The notes under the pieces were generated by a model. That model did no database searches. It was not told the DNA's origin and saw nothing but the letters and a program-made list of their open reading frames with translations. Below are positions 1-8,577 of a stretch of 64,000 nucleotides of DNA, one piece after another. Numbering within the stretch: the first letter of the stretch is position 1; each line of letters begins with the position of its first letter. The stretch is from Ignavibacteriaceae bacterium (GTDB taxonomy: Bacteria; Bacteroidota; Ignavibacteria; Ignavibacteriales; Ignavibacteriaceae), in contig JACAFA010000241.1 in the NCBI GenBank assembly GCA_013388525.1, positions 62,001 to 126,000 of the forward strand, read 5' to 3'. The position numbers and the translations under genes are program-made.

Positions 1-436
1 AATCTTCACAACTCCTAAAGGAAAAATATTCAACCAGAAGATTGCAAATGATCTTTCGTTATCAAATAATCTGCTTGTAATAGCAGGACATTATAAAGAA
101 ATTGATGATCGTGTAAGACAAAAATTTGCAACAGACGAAATTTCAATAGGGAATTTTGTTCTTACAGGAGGCGAACTTCCGGCATTAATTATTATTGATG
201 CAGTGGTAAGATTAATTCCGGGTGTTCTTAATGACAGCGAAGCAGCACTCGATGATTCTTTCCAGGATGGTGAAATAGTTGAAGCGCCTTATTTTACCAG
301 ACCTGCAGAGTACAGAGGAATGAAAGTTCCTGAAGTTCTTCTTTCTGGCAATGAAAAAGAAATTAAAAAATGGAAAGAGGAACAATCAAAAATTTTAACA
401 GAAAAATGGCGTGAAATTAATTCAGTCAAAGGTTAG
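1..436 (+). CDS. trmD: tRNA (guanine-37-N1)-methyltransferase TrmD, C-terminal part
   Basis: The reading frame is open from base 2 and lacks its 5' end, cut by the window edge. About 144 residues remain. SPOUT/TrmD landmarks are visible: HYKEIDDRV (the GRYEGxDERV region), SIGNFVLTGGELPAL (the knotted SAM-binding loop), a GVL...DSFQDG segment and YFTRPAEYRGMKVPEVLLSGN in the C-terminal helical domain. TrmD methylates G37 next to the anticodon of tRNAs reading CNN codons and so prevents +1 frameshifting. It lies 31 bp upstream of rplS, the classic rpsP-rimM-trmD-rplS order, so rimM and rpsP probably lie just outside the window. Confidence 0.95.
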   Translation, partial: IFTTPKGKIFNQKIANDLSLSNNLLVIAGHYKEIDDRVRQKFATDEISIGNFVLTGGELPALIIIDAVVRLIPGVLNDSEAALDDSFQDGEIVEAPYFTRPAEYRGMKVPEVLLSGNEKEIKKWKEEQSKILTEKWREINSVKG

Positions 437-467
437 TAAAACCCTGACTTAAAAGAAGGAGTAAATT

Positions 468-815
468 ATGGACAAAGTAAATAGTGTGTTAAAAGAAAAA
501 CCCCGTACAGATCTGCCTGAATTCAGAGCAGGTGATCATATAAAAGTATATGTGAGTATTATCGAAGGTGACAAAGAAAGAATTCAGCCTTTTGAAGGCG
601 ATGTTATAAGCGTTCGCGGTAACGGGATTAACAAATCTTTTACAGTAAGAAAAATTGCAAGCGGTGTTGGTGTTGAAAGAATTTTCCGGTTCAATTCACC
701 GAAGATTTCTAAAATTGAAATTTTAAAGAAAGGCAATGTTAGAAGAGCCAAACTTTATTATTTGCGTAATCTTTCAGGCAAAGCTGCACGCATTAAAGAT
801 ATAAAAACTCAATAA
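468..815 (+). CDS. rplS: 50S ribosomal protein L19
   Basis: 115 residues, the usual L19 length. The family core is clear: [26 protein letters not shown] near residues 20-45 and the signature around [18 protein letters not shown] near residues 61-78. A strong Shine-Dalgarno (AAGGAG) sits 7 bp before the ATG. L19 lies at the 30S-50S interface. The gene follows trmD and is closed by a strong hairpin terminator 9 bp after its stop, so it ends the ribosomal operon. Confidence 0.97.
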   Translation: MDKVNSVLKEKPRTDLPEFRAGDHIKVYVSIIEGDKERIQPFEGDVISVRGNGINKSFTVRKIASGVGVERIFRFNSPKISKIEILKKGNVRRAKLYYLRNLSGKAARIKDIKTQ

Positions 816-823
816 TTTAATTC

Positions 824-844
824 GCCGCCGCAGGGCGGCTTTTT
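824..844 (+). terminator. Rho-independent terminator of the trmD-rplS operon
   Basis: A perfect 6-bp stem, GCCGCC/GGCGGC, with a GCAG loop is followed directly by five T. It lies 9 bp after the rplS stop. The T-run ends one base before the ATG of the next gene. Confidence 0.9.
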
Positions 845-845
845 A

Positions 846-1607
846 ATGAAAACAAAATTCTATCTTCCCAAAAATATTTTTTCAAATATCCTTTTATCGG
901 AAATAGAAGATAAATCTTCAATTGAAACGGGATTTGTTCCATCTGCTTTAATTGTGAAAAAACTGAATGAAGAACATAATGCAGTAGGGCTTATTCCAAC
1001 GATGGATATTATTGCGAATAAGGATATTTTTGTTTCATCCGATATCGGAATGTCATTTAACGCATTGCTCTCTAATTCCTACATTCATTTCAAAGAAGAA
1101 CAGGAAACTATTGATGAACTGCTGCTTAAAGGTGATGCGACTTCCAATGAAGTAATCCTTAGTAAAATTTTATTTAAAGAATTTTATGATGTTGAAATCA
1201 AAACAACTTTGTTGAGCAGGGAACTAACAGACTTTAATGATAATATTCTGATTATTGGTGATGAAAATTATGAAAAGGAATTATTTCTTAATGGATTGAG
1301 TTTCGCCGAAGAAATTATTGAGCTTATAAGTGCACCATATGTGAACTTTGTATTAGCTTCTAATTCGGATTCTGCTTTAAAAAATTTTAGTTTAGAATAT
1401 AAAGACAACTTTACAAAAGGGCATGCAGATAATTTTGATGATTTGTTCCCGGATTTTCCGCAGACATCCCTTGATTTTCTTTCCGTTAATATCCAGCATC
1501 TTATTTTTGATTTTGAAGAACAGGATAGGGAAGGCATAATGCAATTACTTCAAATGCCTTATTACCACGGACTTATCAAAGATATTATTGATGTGAAGTT
1601 TGTGTGA
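846..1607 (+). CDS. MqnA/MqnD-like (menaquinone biosynthesis fold) protein, function uncertain
   Basis: 253 residues without a signal peptide. The order of segments resembles the MqnA/MqnD periplasmic-binding-like fold: FVPSALIVKKLNEE...VGLIPTMDII (the AlvPvseyl region, about residues 30-60), SSDIGMSFNAL, ATSNEVILSKILFKEFY (the SRTSvaLlrill helix, about 98-115), NILIIGDENYEKE and a 'FAEEIIELISAPYVNFVLAS' segment matching the hydrophobic strand that ends with the tryptophan/proline motif in MqnA. Those enzymes act in the futalosine pathway. Divergence is high and no other mqn gene is nearby, so the fold assignment is an inference and the reaction is not assigned. The ATG directly follows the rplS terminator without a good Shine-Dalgarno. 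Confidence 0.5.
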   Translation: MKTKFYLPKNIFSNILLSEIEDKSSIETGFVPSALIVKKLNEEHNAVGLIPTMDIIANKDIFVSSDIGMSFNALLSNSYIHFKEEQETIDELLLKGDATSNEVILSKILFKEFYDVEIKTTLLSRELTDFNDNILIIGDENYEKELFLNGLSFAEEIIELISAPYVNFVLASNSDSALKNFSLEYKDNFTKGHADNFDDLFPDFPQTSLDFLSVNIQHLIFDFEEQDREGIMQLLQMPYYHGLIKDIIDVKFV

Positions 1608-1615
1608 TAATATTT

Positions 1616-1636
1616 GGGCGATTCAGAGAATCGCCC
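1616..1636. repeat. Perfect palindrome between convergent genes
   Basis: GGGCGATTC and GAATCGCCC form a 9-bp perfect stem around a 3-nt AGA loop, followed by TACA. It sits between the stops of the MqnA-like gene and serA. No T-run follows on either strand, so it is more like an interspersed palindromic repeat than a classic terminator. A related GGCGAATT/AATTCGCC palindrome followed by CCTGCA occurs at 8354-8370. Confidence 0.7.
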
Positions 1637-1646
1637 TACAATAAAA

Positions 1647-2837
1647 CTAAATCTCTACGTGACTTACACTAATTACATTCGGGTTTTCACTCATCTTCTT
1701 TAGCATATCGGCAGTTGCAGCGTTCTTTAATTTCATTGTGCAGCTTGCAGCAATTCCACCCTCAAAAATTACGTTTTCAATTTCTTCGACATTTATATCA
1801 CCTTCTCTGAGCAAGTCAAGAACACTGGCAAGAACACCGGGTTTGTCATAATGTTTAACAACGAGCTGATATTGTGCATCTGTTATTTTCGCTCTGTTAA
1901 CCCAATGATCAATTACTCCGCTGTGAATATAGTGGTTGATTATATTTATTGTTTCCTGCGCAACTGCATCCTGTGCCTGCTCGGTAGAAGCTCCTATATG
2001 ATGTGTTACATAAATATTCGGATTGTTCTGTAGCTTTGATGTTACTTCACCAGATTTTCCTTCCGGTTCACCTTTGAAAACATCACAGGCATAGCGAATA
2101 TTTTTTTCTTTTATGGCTTCTAATAAATCATCTTCAATCACTATGTCGTGTCTTGATGTGTTGATCAGATAGGCACCACTTTTCATATAGCTGAACATCT
2201 GTTTATTAAATAATCCTTTCGTTTGCGGTGTTGCAGGAAGATGAATACTTACAATATCACAAAGCGGTAGTAATTGATCCATTTCGCTGAAATCTTTTAT
2301 TTGAACTCCTTCAATTCTGGTGATATCCTTTCCGTAAACATTCATTTCAAACGCGAGTGCACGTTTAGCAACTTCTTTTCCGATATTTCCAACACCAATC
2401 AAACCAAGAGTTTTACCTTTTAATCCTTTTCCTTTTGAATATTTATCTTTATTCCAGATTCCTTTATTGAAGTCACTGACATTATCCGGAATAAATCTGT
2501 CGAGAGCAATCATTAATCCTATTGTTAGTTCTGCTACGGCAACTGCATTCATTCCAGGGCAATTGGTTACGTAAATACCTTTTTTATTTGCTGCTGAAAT
2601 ATTGATGTTATTAACACCGGAACCAGCACGAATAATCAGGTTAAGTCTCTTTGATGAGTTGATAGTTTCTTCATTAACAATAGTGGAACGAACAATAAGA
2701 ATATCAACTTCTTTCGCTGCTTCAGGAATATCTTTTTCACCAAGCTTTGGTTGATAGATTACATCAAGATCAAGATCTTTCATTTGCTGGATGTACTTAT
2801 CTGGAAATTTGTCGGCTACTAATACTTTAAGTTTCAT
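1647..2837 (-). CDS. serA: D-3-phosphoglycerate dehydrogenase with ACT domain
   Basis: 396 residues, the short SerA type (catalytic and NAD domains plus a C-terminal ACT domain). The Rossmann motif is GVGNIG (148-153). The catalytic arginine lies in NTSRH (R229) and the catalytic histidine in THHIGAST (H280). The ACT domain begins near residue 325 (LVVKHYDKPGVLASVLDLL) and is the likely serine-binding regulatory module. The enzyme oxidises 3-phosphoglycerate to 3-phosphohydroxypyruvate, the first step of serine synthesis. The active-site loop reads TSRHDIV instead of the more usual TARGGxV. serC and serB are not in the window. Confidence 0.92.
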   Translation of the reverse strand: MKLKVLVADKFPDKYIQQMKDLDLDVIYQPKLGEKDIPEAAKEVDILIVRSTIVNEETINSSKRLNLIIRAGSGVNNINISAANKKGIYVTNCPGMNAVAVAELTIGLMIALDRFIPDNVSDFNKGIWNKDKYSKGKGLKGKTLGLIGVGNIGKEVAKRALAFEMNVYGKDITRIEGVQIKDFSEMDQLLPLCDIVSIHLPATPQTKGLFNKQMFSYMKSGAYLINTSRHDIVIEDDLLEAIKEKNIRYACDVFKGEPEGKSGEVTSKLQNNPNIYVTHHIGASTEQAQDAVAQETINIINHYIHSGVIDHWVNRAKITDAQYQLVVKHYDKPGVLASVLDLLREGDINVEEIENVIFEGGIAASCTMKLKNAATADMLKKMSENPNVISVSHVEI

Positions 2838-2955
2838 AATTACCTCTATGTTTTATTATTCTTAAATATGATGATGTACTTAATTATTTGAATGAAAACC
2901 CTTAAATACGCTCAGGATGATTTTTTAACTTTATTCTTTTTTCTTTAATCTTACC

Positions 2956-3300
2956 CTAAGGAATTCCCGGAAACGATTCAACAAATTTTATTTTAATATC
3001 TGCGAACGATTCTACTATTTTTACTTTAACATCAGGGAACGAATCAACTATCTGCCATTCGCCGCAATCATTTGCAAAAGAATTAACAATTTTGACTTTC
3101 AAATCAGGGAATGACTCAACAACCTGCACGGTCAGATCAGGAAACGATTCGACAAACTGAATTTTACCAAATAGCTGAATACTGTTGAATGTGCATTCTT
3201 CTTCGTTTATCTCATCTTCCGATTGTGCAAACGAGATAATCGTAAATACTAATAAGCTAATGATGAATACAAATAATATTTTAGTAAAAGTTGATAACAT
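2956..3300 (-). CDS. Small secreted protein with 7(1) septoil-knot repeats
   Basis: 114 residues. An N-terminal signal peptide (KIL, then a hydrophobic run of about residues 8-24, cleavage near FAQ-S26) precedes a mature part of about 88 residues. This contains six copies of V-[E/D/N]-S-F, at residues 50, 61, 72, 85, 96 and 107. The period is 11 residues, with one 13-residue gap where DCGEW is inserted. The pattern VESFPDLKVKIV matches what I recall of the family named '7(1) septoil knot domain', predicted to form one of the most complex known protein knots. Two cysteines (C36, C79) could pair after export. A good Shine-Dalgarno (GAGGAA) precedes the ATG. Function is unknown. Confidence 0.75.
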   Translation of the reverse strand: MLSTFTKILFVFIISLLVFTIISFAQSEDEINEEECTFNSIQLFGKIQFVESFPDLTVQVVESFPDLKVKIVNSFANDCGEWQIVDSFPDVKVKIVESFADIKIKFVESFPGIP

Positions 3301-3339
3301 ATTTTTTTCCTCAGTGGTTCTCTGTGTCTTCTATGCGAT

Positions 3340-3400
3340 CTCTGTGTAAATCATAGTGAAGGTTACACAGAGTGCACGGAAAACCTCAGAGGTTCACAGA
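3340..3400. repeat. Inverted CTCTGTGTAA repeats between hutU and the knot gene
   Basis: CTCTGTGTAA (3340-3349) and TTACACAGAG (3363-3372) form a perfect 10-bp inverted repeat with a 13-nt spacer. Further partial copies of the ACAGAG/CTCTGTG unit lie at about 3319-3327 and 3394-3400, with CCTCAG near 3309 and 3384. The 104-bp gap lies downstream of hutU and upstream of the knot gene, both on the minus strand. It could be a terminator, a leader structure or an interspersed repeat. Confidence 0.55.
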
Positions 3401-3404
3401 GTTT

Positions 3405-5066
3405 TTATTTCAACGTTGGAATTTTAATATTCCATTTCTTAGCATTCTCAATTGCCTGCTCATAACCGGCATCAGCGTGACGCATTACACCCATTCCGGG
3501 ATCGTAAGTTAAGACTCGTTCCAGTCTTTCTTCAGCTTCTTTTGTTCCATCAGCAACCACAACCATTCCAGCGTGAATTGATTTACCAATCCCAACTCCT
3601 CCGCCGTGATGAACAGAAACCCAGCTTGCACCACCGATTGCATTTAACAGAGCGTTCAGTATTGGCCAATCAGCAATTGCATCGCTGCCGTCAATCATTG
3701 CTTCAGTTTCTCTGTTTGGTGATGCAACAGAACCGCAATCAAGATGATCTCTGCCAATTACAATCGGAGCTTTAACTTTTTTATCTGCAACGAGCTTGTT
3801 AAAAATTTTACCCATCTTTGCACGTTCGCCATAACCAAGCCAGCAAATTCTTGCGGGCAATCCCTGGAAGTGAACTTTCTTTTGAGCCATATCAATCCAG
3901 TTGCAGAGTGCTTTATTCTCAGGGAAAGTTTCTTTTACGGCTTTATCTGTTACATAAATGTCATTTGGATCGCCGGAAAGTGCTGCCCAGCGGAATGGTC
4001 CTTTACCATCACAGAATAACGGGCGAATGAACTCAGGAACAAATCCGGGAATATTAAAAGCGTTGCTTACTCCGTTCTCCTTTGCCTCACCGCGAATATT
4101 ATTTCCATAATCGAAAGTAATTGCTCCACGCTTTTGAAATTCAAGCATAGCTTCAACGTGTTTTACAATTGTCTTACGCGATAGTTTAATGTATTCATCA
4201 GGATCAGATTTTCTTAATTCAAGTGCTTCTTCGAAACTCATTCCCATCGGAACATAGCCATTGAGAACATCGTGAGCAGAAGTTTGATCTGTTAGTACAT
4301 CAGGAATAATATTTCTTCTTAAAATTTCGGGAAGAATTTCTCCTGCATTTCCAATTAGTCCAACTGAAAGAGCTTCTCCGTTTTCTTTTGCATTAAGAAC
4401 TTTACCAAGAGCTTCATCAATATCATCTGTAAGAAAATCAAGATAACCGGTATCAATTCTTTTCTGAGCTCTTGCACGATCCACTTCAACACCAAGGAAA
4501 GCTGCACCGTTAAAAGTTGCAGCGAGTGGCTGAGCACCACCCATTCCACCCAAGCCTGCCGTCAGCAAAAATTTTCCTTTCAATGTTCCGTTAAAATATT
4601 TTCTTGCACATTCTGCAAAAGTTTCATAAGTACCCTGCAGTATTCCCTGAGTTCCGATATAAATCCAGCTTCCTGCAGTCATCTGTCCGTACATTGTTAA
4701 GCCAAGCTGTTCAAGTCTGCGGAATTCGTCCCACGTTGCCCAATCAGGAACAAGCATTGAGTTGGAAATAATTACTCTCGGTGCATTTGTATGTGTTTTA
4801 AAAATCCCAACCGGTTTTCCTGATTGAACTAAAAGAGTTTCATCATTCTCGAGTTTCTTTAGTGATTCAACAATTGCTTCAAATGCATCCCAGTTGCGTG
4901 CAGCTTTCCCACTTCCACCATAAACAATCAGATCTTGCGGTCTTTCTGCAACATCGGGGTCAAGATTGTTCATAAGCATCCGCATTGCTGCTTCCTGAAT
5001 CCAGCCTTTGCAGCTAAGTTTAGTTCCTGTCGGTGATTTAATAATTTTAATTTCATCAGTGATCAT
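3405..5066 (-). CDS. hutU: Urocanate hydratase
   Basis: 553 residues, the usual length. Recognised from the NAD-binding segment [16 protein letters not shown] (about residues 166-181), the conserved active-site region [20 protein letters not shown] (about 440-459) and the C-terminal [17 protein letters not shown]. It converts urocanate to imidazolone propionate using tightly bound NAD+, the second step of histidine breakdown. hutH, hutI and hutG are not in the window. It is last in a minus-strand operon after add and a small unknown gene. The Shine-Dalgarno is AAAGGATG. Confidence 0.96.
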   Translation of the reverse strand: MITDEIKIIKSPTGTKLSCKGWIQEAAMRMLMNNLDPDVAERPQDLIVYGGSGKAARNWDAFEAIVESLKKLENDETLLVQSGKPVGIFKTHTNAPRVIISNSMLVPDWATWDEFRRLEQLGLTMYGQMTAGSWIYIGTQGILQGTYETFAECARKYFNGTLKGKFLLTAGLGGMGGAQPLAATFNGAAFLGVEVDRARAQKRIDTGYLDFLTDDIDEALGKVLNAKENGEALSVGLIGNAGEILPEILRRNIIPDVLTDQTSAHDVLNGYVPMGMSFEEALELRKSDPDEYIKLSRKTIVKHVEAMLEFQKRGAITFDYGNNIRGEAKENGVSNAFNIPGFVPEFIRPLFCDGKGPFRWAALSGDPNDIYVTDKAVKETFPENKALCNWIDMAQKKVHFQGLPARICWLGYGERAKMGKIFNKLVADKKVKAPIVIGRDHLDCGSVASPNRETEAMIDGSDAIADWPILNALLNAIGGASWVSVHHGGGVGIGKSIHAGMVVVADGTKEAEERLERVLTYDPGMGVMRHADAGYEQAIENAKKWNIKIPTLK

Positions 5067-5072
5067 AATAAT

Positions 5073-5408
5073 TCATCCTTTGAAATGATTGTCATAAATA
5101 TCCGTGTATTGTTTATAGAGAGATTTCATCAGCCACTTTTTCAGAAATCCGCTTTTACCCATTTCTTTTTTCAGATAATCTATGTTCTGCTTAATAGTAT
5201 TTGTGAGTCTTATTTTTTCGTCCTTCGTTAGTTTAATAGTGCCTGTGTCTGCATTTAATTTTTCTAAAATAGAATTAAAAGCTCTTCTTTCTCCAAAATA
5301 TTTATCCTCACTACCCATCTGCTTTAATGCCTGCTTGCAGAAAGAAGAAAGTAATTTCTTTTCGTTTTTATTGAATTCAAAATTTAAGTTCGTGAATAGT
5401 TTTTTCAT
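5073..5408 (-). CDS. Small unknown protein between add and hutU
   Basis: 111 residues, lysine-rich and predicted mostly helical, with no signal peptide or membrane segment. I do not recognise the family. It lies 10 bp after add and 6 bp before hutU on the same strand, so it is very likely co-transcribed with these two enzymes of purine nucleoside and histidine salvage/degradation. The tight spacing and the absence of a competing frame support a real gene. Confidence 0.75.
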   Translation of the reverse strand: MKKLFTNLNFEFNKNEKKLLSSFCKQALKQMGSEDKYFGERRAFNSILEKLNADTGTIKLTKDEKIRLTNTIKQNIDYLKKEMGKSGFLKKWLMKSLYKQYTDIYDNHFKG

Positions 5409-5418
5409 TGCCTTTGGT

Positions 5419-6498
5419 TTAGATGTGTAATTGTTCCCGGACCTTTTGGTATCCCGGTTTAATAATTTCGTAGATGTACCGAAGTCTTTCTTTATAAGGA
5501 ATAAAAGCAGACTTCATTGCATTAATGGTTATCTTTTCAATTTCATCAAATGTCAGATTGAAATATTCAACTGCTGTCATAAATTCTTTTGTCATGTCAG
5601 TAGCACTCATCAAACGGTCGTCGGTATTGATGGTAACTCTGAATTTTTCTTTGAACAAAATCCCAAACGGATGGTTTTCCAACTTATCAACTGCACCGGT
5701 ATGAAGATTACTTGAAAGACAAATCTCCAGTGGAATTCTTTTATCGAGTACATATTGAGCAAGCTCACCGAAACTCACAACTTCTCTGTCTTCGTTTAAA
5801 ACTATATCTTCAAGTAATCTTGTTGCGTGACCGATTCTGTGAGCTCCGCACCATTGAATTGCCTGCCAGATAGATTCTTTTCCAAATGCTTCACCTGCAT
5901 GGATCGTAATATTAAAATTCGATCGCTGTATAAATTGAAATGCATCGAGATGTTTTTTGGGTGGAAAACCTCCTTCTTCGCCTGCGAGATCAAATCCGAC
6001 AACTCCATCTTTTCTGAAATTAACTGCAAGTTCAGCTATCTCGAGAGTGTTTTTCATATTCCGCATTCCACAAAGAATTAAACCATAACCAACACCAAAA
6101 TCATTTTTACCTCTTTCCAGGCCTTTCAATACTGCAGTGACAGTATCTTCTAAATACAAATCTTTATTTGTGTGATAGACAGGTGCGAAGCGGGTTTCAA
6201 CATAAGCAACTCCATCTGATTTCATATCTTCCATCATTTCGTAAGCAACTCTTTCCAATCCTTCTTTAGTTTGCATTACCGCAGTTGTATGTTCGAATCC
6301 TTTGAGAAACTCAACTAGGTTTCCTTTGTTTGCACCGATATAAAACCAATTTGCCAATTCATCTTTATCACGAGTAGGTAATTTTTTATAATGCAGATCA
6401 TCAGCCAGATCAATTATGGTTTGCGGTCTTAGTCCTCCATCCAGATGATCGTGCAAAAGAACTTTCGGAACAGAATTTATTATTTCTTTGGTAATCAA
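5419..6498 (-). CDS. add: Adenosine deaminase
   Basis: The frame is open to an ATG at 6543, but a TTG at 6498 is preceded by AGAGGAA at good distance and gives MITKEIINSVPKVLLHDHLDGG, the usual N-terminus (359 residues). Zinc and catalytic motifs: HDHLDGG (HxH), the HAGE motif (general-acid glutamate), HRIGHATRL (third zinc histidine) and INTDDR (zinc/catalytic aspartates; most homologues have NTDDP). It deaminates adenosine to inosine. It is the first gene of the add-unknown-hutU operon. Confidence 0.9.
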   Translation of the reverse strand: MITKEIINSVPKVLLHDHLDGGLRPQTIIDLADDLHYKKLPTRDKDELANWFYIGANKGNLVEFLKGFEHTTAVMQTKEGLERVAYEMMEDMKSDGVAYVETRFAPVYHTNKDLYLEDTVTAVLKGLERGKNDFGVGYGLILCGMRNMKNTLEIAELAVNFRKDGVVGFDLAGEEGGFPPKKHLDAFQFIQRSNFNITIHAGEAFGKESIWQAIQWCGAHRIGHATRLLEDIVLNEDREVVSFGELAQYVLDKRIPLEICLSSNLHTGAVDKLENHPFGILFKEKFRVTINTDDRLMSATDMTKEFMTAVEYFNLTFDEIEKITINAMKSAFIPYKERLRYIYEIIKPGYQKVREQLHI

Positions 6499-6677
6499 AA
6501 TTTCCTCTATTTTCCACTCAAAAATTACCCTTTTAAGCCCCAAAAATCAATTTAAACCGATGTGTTGTGATTAATATTTATCTGTCTTTTAAGAAGAATA
6601 ATTGTATTTTTGGAACACAAAATTCATCTGAAATTAACAAATCAATAACTTTAATCATCCATAAGAATGGAGTTAAT

Positions 6678-7841
6678 ATGAAAAATTCCAAACTAGTTGT
6701 TTTCGGAATGTTATTCTTGGGAATAATGTTCCTTGGATTCCAGTGTTCCTCAACTGAACTAACCAGTGCTAAACTTTATATCCAGCAGAAGAATTGGGAC
6801 AAAGCAATTGAAACACTAAATGCAGAAGTAACAAAAAATCCCAAAAGTGATGAGGGATATTTCCTTCTCGGTACAGTTTATAGTGAGCAGGATAACATAG
6901 ATAAGATGATTGAATCATTTAATAAATCACTTGCAATCAGTAATAAGTTTGAAAAGAATATAGAAGAGTATAAAGCTTTTCAATGGGCTAATAATTTTAA
7001 TCGCGGTGTTAGTTTATTTCAAAGAGGAAATAAAGTTACTGATGCAGACAGCTCCAAAATGTATTTCGATATGGCTATTGATGCTTATAATAAAGCTATC
7101 GCTCTTGAACCGGATTCAGGAGAGACTTACAGAAATCTTGCTTTCGTTTATTTGACAACCGGAAAAACAGTAGAATCTATTGAGCCCCTGAAAAAACTTG
7201 TTGAACTTGAGCAGGCTGAAGAAGGTTATCAATATCTCGGTGAGGTTTACTATACATTGGGCGCAAATATTATGAATGATTTTAAATTTAATTCTAATAA
7301 GCAAGACAGTATTAAGGCTATGGATTATTTTGACAAAGCGATTGTAACACTTGAAGAAGGTTTGAAGAAATATCCGGAAAATTCTGAAATGCAGGTTGCT
7401 CGTACAAGTGCTTACATCGGAGCCGGCAGAATAGATGAAGCAATCAGTTCTTCAAAAGTATTGGTTGACAATGAACCCGGGAATAAAATATACAGATATA
7501 ATTATGGTGTGCTTCTTCTTAATGCAGAACGTTATTCTGATGCTGAAGTACAACTACTTGAAGCTTTGAAGATTGATCCTGAATATGAAAATGCCATTTA
7601 TAATCTTGGTGTTACTTATGTTAAATGGGGAACAGCAATGAATAAAGAAGCAGAGCAGAAAGGAATAATCAGTGAAGATTACAAAAAGAAATATGAAGCA
7701 GCATTACCATATTTAGAGAAAGTTGTAGAGAAAGACCAAAAGAATATTGCAATTTGGGAGCTGCTCGGAAAAGTTTATTCCGTTCTTGGAATGACTGAAG
7801 ATGCAAATAATGCATTTAAAAAAGCAGATGAATTAAGGTAA
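6678..7841 (+). CDS. TPR-repeat lipoprotein
   Basis: The frame is open from 6567, but the ATG at 6678 has a GGAG Shine-Dalgarno and yields a lipoprotein signal peptide ending FLGFQC, with lipidation at the cysteine (387 residues). The mature part holds several tetratricopeptide repeats, such as KNWDKAIETLNAEVTKNP, DMAIDAYNKAIALEPDSG and YSDAEVQLLEALKIDPEYENA. It is probably an envelope-anchored scaffold protein. Its partner is unknown. A DUF3467 gene starts 1 bp after its stop and is likely translationally coupled. Confidence 0.85.
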   Translation: MKNSKLVVFGMLFLGIMFLGFQCSSTELTSAKLYIQQKNWDKAIETLNAEVTKNPKSDEGYFLLGTVYSEQDNIDKMIESFNKSLAISNKFEKNIEEYKAFQWANNFNRGVSLFQRGNKVTDADSSKMYFDMAIDAYNKAIALEPDSGETYRNLAFVYLTTGKTVESIEPLKKLVELEQAEEGYQYLGEVYYTLGANIMNDFKFNSNKQDSIKAMDYFDKAIVTLEEGLKKYPENSEMQVARTSAYIGAGRIDEAISSSKVLVDNEPGNKIYRYNYGVLLLNAERYSDAEVQLLEALKIDPEYENAIYNLGVTYVKWGTAMNKEAEQKGIISEDYKKKYEAALPYLEKVVEKDQKNIAIWELLGKVYSVLGMTEDANNAFKKADELR

Positions 7842-7842
7842 A

Positions 7843-8178
7843 GTGAAAAAGATGAATCAAAACAAACCTCCTCAGGGACAACAAATAAATATAGAGCTTG
7901 GCGAAAAAGAAGCGGAAGGAATTTATTCCAATCTTGCTATTATCACTCACTCGCCGGCAGAGTTTATAATTGATTTTACGCGAATCGTGCCAGGTGTACC
8001 GAAAGCAAAAGTACTCTCGCGGATTATAACTACACCGCAGCATGCAAAGATGCTTATGAAAGCATTGAAAGATAACATTGAAAAATTTGAAGCACGTTTC
8101 GGTGAGATTAAAATGGAAATGCCGCAAGACCAGCACTTTGGTTTTGTTCCTCCGAAGGGACCTGAGAAAGTAAATTAA
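7843..8178 (+). CDS. DUF3467 family protein
   Basis: 111 residues. The core INIELGEKEAEGIYSNLAII, then HSPAEFIIDFTRIVPG, and TTPQHAKMLMKALKDNIEKFEARFG, is typical of DUF3467, a small family of unknown function common in Bacteroidota and relatives. The start may be the GTG at 7843 or the ATG at 7852. The former is closer to the AAGG that overlaps the end of the preceding gene. No export signal. Confidence 0.85.
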   Translation: MKKMNQNKPPQGQQINIELGEKEAEGIYSNLAIITHSPAEFIIDFTRIVPGVPKAKVLSRIITTPQHAKMLMKALKDNIEKFEARFGEIKMEMPQDQHFGFVPPKGPEKVN

Positions 8179-8193
8179 ATGCCCATCCCTTTA

Positions 8194-8214
8194 TCCCTTC
8201 CCGAAGGGAAGGGA
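8194..8214. repeat. CCCTTCCC/GGGAAGGG hairpin
   Basis: A perfect hairpin (8195-8202 with 8206-8213, GAA loop, outer T-A pair) 16 bp after the DUF3467 stop. There is no T-run, so it is probably an interspersed palindrome or RNA-stabilising hairpin upstream of the actual terminator. Confidence 0.65.
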
Positions 8215-8221
8215 AATAGAT

Positions 8222-8254
8222 ATGCCATCTCATTTATCGGGATGGCATTTTTTA
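8222..8254 (+). terminator. Rho-independent terminator after the TPR-DUF3467 operon
   Basis: ATGCCATC (8222-8229) pairs with GATGGCAT (8241-8248), an 8-bp stem with an 11-nt loop, followed by a T-rich tract (TTTTTTATTT). Confidence 0.8.
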
Positions 8255-8318
8255 TTTCGACTTACAATTACATTCGTTTTAATTGAATCGAATGAAATTG
8301 GACTTAATAATTGTTTTG

Positions 8319-8380
8319 TAGGGACGTATTGAATACGTCACTTGTTTGCAATAGGCGAATTCAATTCGCCCCTGCAGTAT
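8319..8380. repeat. Pair of adjacent palindromes in the 399-bp gap before lptG
   Basis: GACGTATT-G-AATACGTC (8323-8339) is preceded by TGTAGG. GGCGAATT-C-AATTCGCC (8354-8370) is followed by CCTGCAG. The outer TGTAGGG and CCCTGCAG are roughly inverted, so the whole 62-bp block forms a composite inverted element. The remainder of the gap (8381-8577) holds a weak imperfect inverted repeat around 8505-8555 (CAACCTGCC / GCAGGTAGG) and no credible gene. Confidence 0.65.
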
Positions 8381-8577
8381 TTTGTATTTTTTACTGTGAG
8401 TTGATGACTGGCTTTTTTATGACGATACAAAATTTCATTTGATTTAAAAATGATGATGAACGGTTTGTGAACTTGAGAAGTGAATAATCTAAAATCATAA
8501 ATCGCCAACCTGCCTTTGCCGAAACGAAAATTAAACTTCGTGCAGGTAGGTCGTTAATCTTAGATCTTTAGCAGAGA

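Noticed and set aside
3452..4030. Open frames on the plus strand inside hutU
   Set aside because: Antisense shadows of a strongly conserved enzyme.
7816..8136. Open frame on the minus strand opposite the DUF3467 gene
   Set aside because: Cysteine- and phenylalanine-rich antisense translation of a recognisable gene; a shadow.
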